Shown: piece by piece, positions 4,861-10,388 of the stretch
How positions within the stretch are numbered: the stretch's first letter is position 1
Layout: every line of letters begins with the position of its first letter
NCBI GenBank assembly: GCA_029256465.1
Contig: JAQSXW010000018.1
Coordinates: 1-10,388 of the forward strand
Source: Evtepia sp.
GTDB lineage: Bacteria; Bacillota; Clostridia; Oscillospirales; Oscillospiraceae
Direction of reading: 5' to 3'
DNA length: 10,388 bases
Made by a program: the position numbers and the translations under genes
The notes under the pieces: model-generated
Databases searched by the model: none
The model's input: only the letters and a program-made list of their open reading frames with translations
What the model was told of the DNA's origin: nothing

Positions 4861-7110
4861 TTACCCAACTTGCACACCACGAACCACTGCAAAGTCATCC
4901 ACATAAAGGGTCATCTTATCGCCAAAGGCGCGGGCTTGCCCAAGTGTCATCCATTCTCCTGTGGCCGTGTTATAGCAAATCACATCGTCACTCACCACAT
5001 AGGTCTTGTTATTGAAGAATACTGTGTCCTCACTTTCCCATGCGGCATTGGTTACTTCTGAAAGCATGGTGAGTCTAATTGCACTCACAATCTTATTCTC
5101 CTTCCCGTCTATCACAACCCCTCCGATTTCTCCGCTTTGCAAGTCGAAGTTCAAGTAGGGACCAATGGTCACTGTCGGCGAATTCATTGTGTTCGGTGTT
5201 TCCGGTTTTTCTATCTTGACTCCCAATGTGAAGTTCCTATTGTCCGGATCTTTCGGATTATCAAAGTATTTGCCCAGATAGATTTTTCCATAGATGAAGC
5301 GGTCTCCCGTTACATTATCAAGAATTAATAGGCTCACCTTCCCATCGTCATTGTAACGGGCAGATAGAATTTTCTCTTTGGAAACGGTCGCAAGCCGAAT
5401 GTCATCCAATGCAATTTCCGCTACCGGTCCAGTTTTCACACGCTCAAAAATCTTCACATCAGCAGCGAGCTCCGCGCTTCCCAATGTGCGTTTGGCAACA
5501 TCCAAAGCTCCCACGCTTTCGTTTTGTCTTACTTGAGAAAGGCTGAGATACCCCGCCCGCCAAGAGGAGACAGAAACCAACATGCCGTTGTACTGTGACA
5601 TATCGCTCTCCAATTTTCCCTTCAAGGTGATGCCTTCCATAAGCTCGACGGAGACCTCGTTGTCACTCACCTCGGCAATTCCGATTCCATCACTGCTAAT
5701 TAGCTTAGGATTTGCGGCTCCGGCAACCTTCGCATCCTCAGTTAAAAGCAATGTGAGTTCGTCACCCAGCTTAAAAGAAGAAATACTGCTTACAGCGGAC
5801 GGTAAGACTTCAAACTCATATCCCAAAACGTTTATTTTGGTGGGTGCCTCGGTATTGGGATATGCATTATCATAACGGCCCGTCAGACGGAATGTGGAAA
5901 TCTGGATCTTGTTTTCCCCGGAAATATAGGTTGCCACATCATTGGCACGCAAGGCAGCAGCCGAGGCCTTTTCTCCATGTCGGTAAATCGTGTAATCGGT
6001 TCTCCCCCCGGTGAGTACACCCAAACGTTTCCCGTTTCCGTCCCGGTCAATCACGATTGCTGATTCAGTGGCCGTACCTGCTACAAAGACACACTCTACC
6101 TTGCCAGTCAGCCCGAAATGAAGTGCCAGTTGGGTGCCGGAGCGAAGATTCACAAAGATATCACCATACGTGGTCTCTTTTCCTTTGTAATATGCCTTCG
6201 TCGTTGCTGTTAGCGTATACTCCTTGCCTGCTTTATCGGTAATCGTCCCTGCCTTGGCAGATGACACCACAATATCCTTCACCCCGCCGATGGTATTGGG
6301 TGCAAAGCCCCAAGCGTTCCCCTTGCTATCCAGCAGCAAGGTGCCACGCCGCCCCTGCAGAAGCTCAGGCGCGTGGGTCCCAGCCAGCTTTATCGGGTTT
6401 GGACTGTTGGTGGTTTCAATGGCTGGAGAACCGTCATCCGCCTTGGCGTTTGCATCAAGGAGGATGACATTCTTCTCCACACTGGCAGCCACACTTTCTC
6501 CAAAGGTGACCTTTCCTTCTTTCTTAGTTGTGTTCAAGAGGTTCACAAACAGCTTTGCTGCCTGTGCGCGTGTAATGGTACTATTTCCTTCCAAGGCCAT
6601 CCCGCTAGTCAGCCCTGCGGAAGCAGCCGCATTGATATATCCAGTTGGCCAAGTCACTCCCACATCAGTGTCTGCATAGCCTAAAAGGCGCATAAGTATG
6701 GTGACCGCCTGGCCAAAGGTGATGTTTTGATCCGGGCCAAAGGTTCCGTTGGAAAAGCCCCCAATAAACTTACTTTCGCCTCTCACCGCTAAATTGATAT
6801 ATCCGGAAGCCCAGTGGCTAGATTTGACATCAGGGAAAATGGTGTAGTTTTTGTAGTTACCCACTTGATTTCCCTTACCTTGAATCATGACGGCCATTTT
6901 AGTGAACTGTGCCCGGGTCAACGTTCCATCTGGATCAAATTGGGTATAGGAAACACCGTTCATGACATCCATCATTTGTAGAACATCCACGTTCCGTGCC
7001 AAATCCGTGTCTTTCACATCTGCAAAGGCACCGCCCGTAGCAGAAACCGGAACACAGAGCACCAAAAGAAGCACGGCAAGGATCAGCGCGCCTCGTCTTT
7101 TTCTTTTCAA
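4861..7110 (-). CDS. Secreted S-layer homology (SLH) domain protein, C-terminal function unknown
   Basis: 749 residues from a TTG start at 7110, chosen because GGAGGG lies 8 nt upstream and the product then begins with a clear signal peptide (LKRKRRG, then a hydrophobic core at residues 8-22, likely cut after VSA at 24). The reading frame is open to 7227, but that longer start would overlap the permease gene by 101 bp and bury the signal. Seen: three SLH repeats, about 29-76 (with LTRAQFTKMA), 92-145 (FPDV...HWA...) and 150-193 (ITRAQAAKLF). Family knowledge: SLH triplets hold proteins non-covalently to pyruvylated secondary wall polymers. Residues 200-749 are beta-rich, with several degenerate modules (about 288-343, 363-411, 425-463, 697-749) and no enzyme motif I recognise. 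It is the last gene of the adaptor-ATPase-permease operon, 16 bp behind the permease. A role as wall-bound partner or client of that exporter is inference. Confidence 0.9.
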   Translation of the reverse strand: MKRKRRGALILAVLLLVLCVPVSATGGAFADVKDTDLARNVDVLQMMDVMNGVSYTQFDPDGTLTRAQFTKMAVMIQGKGNQVGNYKNYTIFPDVKSSHWASGYINLAVRGESKFIGGFSNGTFGPDQNITFGQAVTILMRLLGYADTDVGVTWPTGYINAAASAGLTSGMALEGNSTITRAQAAKLFVNLLNTTKKEGKVTFGESVAASVEKNVILLDANAKADDGSPAIETTNSPNPIKLAGTHAPELLQGRRGTLLLDSKGNAWGFAPNTIGGVKDIVVSSAKAGTITDKAGKEYTLTATTKAYYKGKETTYGDIFVNLRSGTQLALHFGLTGKVECVFVAGTATESAIVIDRDGNGKRLGVLTGGRTDYTIYRHGEKASAAALRANDVATYISGENKIQISTFRLTGRYDNAYPNTEAPTKINVLGYEFEVLPSAVSSISSFKLGDELTLLLTEDAKVAGAANPKLISSDGIGIAEVSDNEVSVELMEGITLKGKLESDMSQYNGMLVSVSSWRAGYLSLSQVRQNESVGALDVAKRTLGSAELAADVKIFERVKTGPVAEIALDDIRLATVSKEKILSARYNDDGKVSLLILDNVTGDRFIYGKIYLGKYFDNPKDPDNRNFTLGVKIEKPETPNTMNSPTVTIGPYLNFDLQSGEIGGVVIDGKENKIVSAIRLTMLSEVTNAAWESEDTVFFNNKTYVVSDDVICYNTATGEWMTLGQARAFGDKMTLYVDDFAVVRGVQVG

Positions 7111-7118
7111 GGAAACAT

Positions 7119-7124
7119 CCCTCC
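7119..7124 (-). promoter_or_regulatory. Ribosome binding site deciding the TTG start of the SLH gene
   Basis: GGAGGG begins 3 nt after the stop of the permease gene (7129-7127) and stands 8 nt before TTG (7110-7108). No in-frame ATG or GTG lies nearby. Such closeness suggests translational coupling to the permease. Confidence 0.75.
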
Positions 7125-7126
7125 AT

Positions 7127-8344
7127 TCAATCTGCCCGCAACGCCACCACTGGCTGAAGACCAGAGGCTTTGATGGCGGGATATAAGCCAAAGATAATGC
7201 CCAGTGCGACGGAAAACAGCACCGCACCTAAGGTAATAATCGGTGAAGGCAGCATCTGCGTCTGTAAAAGTAGTTGACTGCCGATCAAGGTTAAAATCGT
7301 TCCCAGTAGTACTCCAATGATTCCGCCGATTCCACAGATCACCCCTGATTCAATCAAAAACTGGGTCACGATGGCCTTTCGCTTAGCACCAATTGCTCGC
7401 CGAATTCCGATTTCACGAGTGCGCTCCGTCACGGTCACTAGCATAATGTTCATAATACCGATTCCACCTACCAGAAGAGAAATGCCTGCAATCCCGCCCA
7501 AAACCAAGCTGAACATATTGGCGACCTGCTGGCTCTCATTTTTCCAGGAATCCTCGCTATAAACATCGAAGTTGCCTCTTTGATTGCTAGGGTCATTCGG
7601 ATCGCCCAAAATACCGGTCAAAAATCCGATAATCCGCGTGGTCGCCTCGGTAGCAGCTTCTGAATTTTTCGCCTTTACCACAAACTGAGACATAAAGGAC
7701 ATATCCTGCTTCAAGGTTCTGGAGGCTGTATACGGAAACAAAATCATATTGTCGAGCGACCATCTTGGATCACTACTTTGATCTTTTGCGGCATAAACCC
7801 CAATCACGGTAAAAGGGACTCCATTGACATTGATACTTTTCCCCAAAGGATCCGAGAGGTCAAAAAAGGTTACCGCCGCCTGGTATCCTAAAACACAGAC
7901 ATTTTTATATTCGTCTACATCAATTTTGCTTAGATCCCTGCCCCGTTCAATCTGAAAATTGTTGCAAAGGGAATATTGATGACTCCCCAAATAAAAGTTC
8001 GGTGATGCCTCCATAGAGCTACTGTTTTTCACACCATAGACCACTGTGGCATTGAGGTTCCCCTGGGGCGTAACCCCCTCCACCAAATCATCCAATTGAA
8101 GGCAGTAATCATACAGATCATCAAAAAGTGGAAGCCCGTTATTTGCACTTGCCATCACATTAATTTTATTGCTTCCCATAGCCTCGTACATTTCCATAGA
8201 TTTTGTTGTCATTCCCTGAAGAATGGAAACAATGGTCATCACTGCAGCAATGCCGATGATGATTCCCAGCATCGTTAGGATGGAGCGGCCTTTGTTGCCC
8301 CAAATGGAACGAAAGGCCATTTTAAACGCCTGCCAAAGCTTCAA
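7127..8344 (-). CDS. MacB-type ABC transporter permease (MacB_PCD plus FtsX)
   Basis: 405 residues, the normal size for a stand-alone MacB/YknZ-type permease. Seen: a first membrane helix (21-43) after the typical amphipathic start and [17 protein letters not shown]; a large extracellular periplasmic-core-like domain (about 45-270); then the FtsX domain with helices near 276-304, 330-355 and 366-388, containing the family motif [16 protein letters not shown] (307-322) and the end [17 protein letters not shown]. Family knowledge: these proteins do not pass substrates through the bilayer like classic exporters but transmit ATPase movement to the outside (mechanotransmission), exporting peptides, drugs or toxins or driving envelope work. 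The start is TTG at 8344, inside TTGA shared with the stop of the ATPase gene, with GGAGG 10 nt upstream. It acts with the ATPase and adaptor genes just upstream. The substrate is unknown. Confidence 0.93.
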   Translation of the reverse strand: MKLWQAFKMAFRSIWGNKGRSILTMLGIIIGIAAVMTIVSILQGMTTKSMEMYEAMGSNKINVMASANNGLPLFDDLYDYCLQLDDLVEGVTPQGNLNATVVYGVKNSSSMEASPNFYLGSHQYSLCNNFQIERGRDLSKIDVDEYKNVCVLGYQAAVTFFDLSDPLGKSINVNGVPFTVIGVYAAKDQSSDPRWSLDNMILFPYTASRTLKQDMSFMSQFVVKAKNSEAATEATTRIIGFLTGILGDPNDPSNQRGNFDVYSEDSWKNESQQVANMFSLVLGGIAGISLLVGGIGIMNIMLVTVTERTREIGIRRAIGAKRKAIVTQFLIESGVICGIGGIIGVLLGTILTLIGSQLLLQTQMLPSPIITLGAVLFSVALGIIFGLYPAIKASGLQPVVALRAD

Positions 8345-9036
8345 ACCCAGCTCACCTCCTGCACCTTGTCCTCCACGATGAGGCCGTCGGAAATGCGAAC
8401 GAGCCTTCTCGCCGTAGCGGCGATGCTGTTGTCATGGGTAATGAGAATGATGGTGCTTCCTTCCAGGTTCAAATTTTGGAGAAATGTCAAAACCTCGCGG
8501 CCAGTCTTACTATCCAGCGCACCGGTTGGTTCATCCGCCATAATAATCGGCGGATGCGTTGCAATCGCTCTGGCAATGGCAACTCTCTGCTGTTGTCCTC
8601 CCGACATTTCCGAGGGTCTGTGTCGGCTGCGGCTACCTAAGCCAACACGCTCCAGCGCCTGCATCGCCAGCTCATGGCGTTTTCCCGGGGCTATCCCCTG
8701 ATAGATGAGCGGGAGCTCCACATTTTCAAAGGCGTTCATGGACTGGATCAGATTAAAGCCCTGAAAAATAAACCCGATTTGCTTATTCCGGATGTGAGAG
8801 AGCTGGGAATCACTTAGTTCACTCACATCCACTCCATCAATCCAATAGGTACCGTGAGAGGGAATGTCCAAGCATCCCAAAATGTTCATTAGGGTCGATT
8901 TTCCGGAACCTGATGGACCAACGACGGCCAAAAACTCCCCCCGGTCAACGGAAAGATTTACGCCATCTAAGGCGCGCACTTCCGACTCCAGCGCCTCGCC
9001 ATAGATTTTATAGACATCTTGCAGTTCTATCAGCAT
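8341..9036 (-). CDS. ABC transporter ATP-binding protein, MacB/LolD family
   Basis: 231 residues, a complete single nucleotide-binding domain. Seen: Walker A GPSGSGKS (40-47), Q-loop glutamine 92 in FIFQGFNL, signature MSGGQQQR (144-151; the usual leading L is M), Walker B IIMADEP (164-170) with catalytic E169, D-loop GALD, and H-loop H201 in ITHD. Family knowledge: this subgroup powers FtsX/MacB-type permeases, and is typical of lipoprotein-release, YknXYZ-like and antimicrobial-peptide systems. The ATG at 9036 has a modest AGG site 7 nt upstream. It begins 12 bp after the adaptor gene and its stop overlaps the permease start by 4 bp, so the three are co-translated as one complex. Confidence 0.95.
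   Translation of the reverse strand: MLIELQDVYKIYGEALESEVRALDGVNLSVDRGEFLAVVGPSGSGKSTLMNILGCLDIPSHGTYWIDGVDVSELSDSQLSHIRNKQIGFIFQGFNLIQSMNAFENVELPLIYQGIAPGKRHELAMQALERVGLGSRSRHRPSEMSGGQQQRVAIARAIATHPPIIMADEPTGALDSKTGREVLTFLQNLNLEGSTIILITHDNSIAATARRLVRISDGLIVEDKVQEVSWV
8355..8359 (-). promoter_or_regulatory. Ribosome binding site deciding the TTG start of the permease
   Basis: GGAGG lies inside the end of the ATPase gene, 10 nt before the TTG at 8344-8342. It is the only strong site near the gene junction and supports TTG as the start. The next in-frame ATG comes at residue 9, after the conserved amphipathic N-terminus has begun. Confidence 0.65.
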
Positions 9037-9048
9037 ATCGTTCCTACC

Positions 9049-10388
9049 TTAATAACCCATCATTGTATTCTGCTTGACGACCTGAGAGAACACCTCAACG
9101 CCTTCCTTCACCCCGTCGAGAATTTCCACGTTGTACTTATCAGAGATGCCGATGGTCACCGGAACCGCATAGAACCCCGTTTCGGGAACGCCCAGAGACA
9201 CGCCGTCAATTTCCATGCTGCCCTCTGGTGCCGTTTCGCTCTTGACAAAAACCACATTGATGTTTTCGCCGGTTTCAGGTTTGGCAACGGACTTGACACA
9301 CTGGGTAGGTAAGAGTAGGCAATTATCACTCTGACTGGCATTGATCCGGTACACAACGCTTCCGTTGCTGTTGAGCATCCCACTCGCATTGTCTACTAGA
9401 ACTTTAGCGGGGAAGGTGGACATGCCGTTTTCAAATTTGCCGTTCAAGCCGATACTCTCCACAACACCCGTTGAGATGTTTCCAAACTGATCAATTTCCA
9501 CGGACATGCCAGGTGTCACATAGGACACATTACGCTCATCGACAGCAGCTTCCACAATCATTTGTGAGGTGTCCATAATACTGACCACAGCAGTATTTGC
9601 TGCCACTGTATCTCCCGGTGCAATGGTTAGTCCAACTACGGTTCCATCAATGGGAGCGGTTGCTTGAAGATTCTGCTTGTTCTTATTGGCGTCTGTTAAT
9701 GTTTTCTGTGCCGTTTTCAAATTTTCTTCCAGTTGAAAGATTTCATTTTCGTTATCTTCACCGCTAATCTTCATCAGCACCTGACCGGCACTGACTTTGA
9801 GGTAATCCTGAAATTTGGTCCACTCCACTTCTCCCGCCACTTTTGATTTTATCTCTATGCTGCGGTTATACTCCAGTGCACCCATTTCATACGGGCTGAT
9901 CTGTTCCCCATTTGCGCTTATGACAGCCGAAGCGGAGAGTTTTTCAGTCAAAGTTCCGGGATTATTAAGCGTAATGACCGCACAAAAGAGCTTAGACCCT
10001 TCCGAAGAAACTCGTTCCACCTTGGTAATTTCTGTTACAGTACCACTCAGCTGCTGCATCACAGCAGGAACAGAAACTTGCACACTCTGCCCCACATAAA
10101 TATCATTGATATAAGCATAGCTGTAATACTGGGTTAGCTTCAGCTTGCTGTCGTCTACTAAGCGGGCCAGCGTTTGTCCATCCGTGACCTTATCGCCTTG
10201 TTTTACCTTGGTCTGTTCCAAAATCTTACCCGAAAAGTCCGCCTTGACATTCAAGTTCTGTTTGGCCTCATAGAGGGTCTTGAGCTGCTTCTGATAGCCA
10301 TCCACTTCTTTTTGTGCCTTCGTCACAGCCTCTTGTGCTGCTGGACTGTCAATCATATATAGTACGGTACCCGCGGCTACTGCTTGAC
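9049..10388 (-). CDS. Membrane-fusion/adaptor protein (HlyD/MacA-YknX type) with tandem units, 5' end outside window
   Basis: The frame is open to the right edge, so the N-terminus is missing; 445 codons are visible. The ATG at 10356 is not the start because adaptor-like sequence (AGTVLYMID) continues upstream of it. Numbering from that ATG, one unit shows a short coiled coil (5-33), a lipoyl half (36-68, FSGKILEQ...VKQGDKVTDGQ) and a beta-barrel part (71-147). A second unit shows a lipoyl half (166-197), a coiled coil (202-230), the other lipoyl half (231-262, APIDGTVVGLTIAPGDTV), a beta-barrel (266-345) and a membrane-proximal region (346-435). Ordinary MacA has one such set. Family knowledge: in Gram-positives such adaptors sit outside the membrane and link to MacB-like ABC complexes (for example YknX). 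It is the first visible gene of the operon, 12 bp ahead of the ATPase. Confidence 0.88.
   Translation of the reverse strand, partial: QAVAAGTVLYMIDSPAAQEAVTKAQKEVDGYQKQLKTLYEAKQNLNVKADFSGKILEQTKVKQGDKVTDGQTLARLVDDSKLKLTQYYSYAYINDIYVGQSVQVSVPAVMQQLSGTVTEITKVERVSSEGSKLFCAVITLNNPGTLTEKLSASAVISANGEQISPYEMGALEYNRSIEIKSKVAGEVEWTKFQDYLKVSAGQVLMKISGEDNENEIFQLEENLKTAQKTLTDANKNKQNLQATAPIDGTVVGLTIAPGDTVAANTAVVSIMDTSQMIVEAAVDERNVSYVTPGMSVEIDQFGNISTGVVESIGLNGKFENGMSTFPAKVLVDNASGMLNSNGSVVYRINASQSDNCLLLPTQCVKSVAKPETGENINVVFVKSETAPEGSMEIDGVSLGVPETGFYAVPVTIGISDKYNVEILDGVKEGVEVFSQVVKQNTMMGY

Noticed and set aside
6224..6679. 151-residue plus-strand frame inside the SLH gene
   Set aside because: It is antisense to a well supported gene, lacks a ribosome binding site, and looks like a codon-bias shadow.
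4861..7110. SLH protein as a lipoprotein (LVLC near the end of the signal peptide)
   Set aside because: The residue before the cysteine is leucine, not glycine, alanine or serine, so it is not a lipobox; a VSA signal-peptidase-I site follows.
7111..7227. Longer start at 7227 for the SLH protein
   Set aside because: It would overlap the permease gene by 101 bp and place 39 unrelated residues before a clear signal peptide.
10354..10356. ATG at 10356 as start of the adaptor
   Set aside because: The frame stays open to the window edge and the upstream residues continue the adaptor pattern; no ribosome binding site stands before this ATG.
1..10388. CRISPR array, insertion sequence, tRNA, rRNA or phage genes
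   Set aside because: No regularly spaced direct repeats, transposase motifs, terminal repeats, cloverleaf sequences or rRNA segments were recognised on either strand.

Overview
The window looks like chromosomal DNA of a low-to-mid GC, Gram-positive Firmicute of the class Clostridia, probably close to the Oscillospiraceae (Oscillibacter/Flavonifractor-like). This is inferred from the gene types (long-form hibernation factor, AI-2E-family permease, an S-layer-homology protein beside a MacB-type exporter), from strong GGAGG-type ribosome binding sites with TTG and GTG starts, and from extended -10 promoters. No mobile element, CRISPR array, rRNA or tRNA was seen. The genus is not certain.

Layout. 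Bases 1-486 (+) hold the C-terminal half of an O-acetylserine sulfhydrylase (CysK type). It converges on a minus-strand operon (2600-550) coding a MoxR-type AAA+ ATPase and a CoxE-like von Willebrand A protein, with a strong hairpin between the two units. Bases 2601-2988 are a regulatory intergenic region. It carries a candidate 85-nt small RNA on the minus strand with its own promoter and intrinsic terminator, a 34-bp dyad, and an extended -10 promoter for the plus-strand gene hpf (2989-3531). hpf ends at a strong hairpin terminator and converges on a minus-strand AI-2E-family permease (4723-3596). That permease has its own promoter and a leader whose second hairpin would cover the ribosome binding site.

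The right half (10388-4861, minus) is one tightly packed operon that begins outside the window. In transcription order it codes a membrane-fusion/adaptor protein with duplicated lipoyl and coiled-coil units, a MacB/LolD-type ABC ATPase, a MacB-type permease, and a secreted S-layer-homology (SLH) protein of 749 residues. Gaps are 12 bp, a 4-bp overlap, and 16 bp. The adaptor, ATPase and permease would form a MacAB/YknXYZ-like exporter or cell-envelope complex. The SLH protein is translated from a TTG start directly behind it, so it may be a wall-anchored partner or a client, although no function can be read from its large C-terminal part.

The most interesting parts are the non-coding region between moxR and hpf (candidate sRNA plus dyad) and the exporter-SLH operon with its tandem adaptor. 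All functional links beyond family membership are inferences from sequence and gene order.
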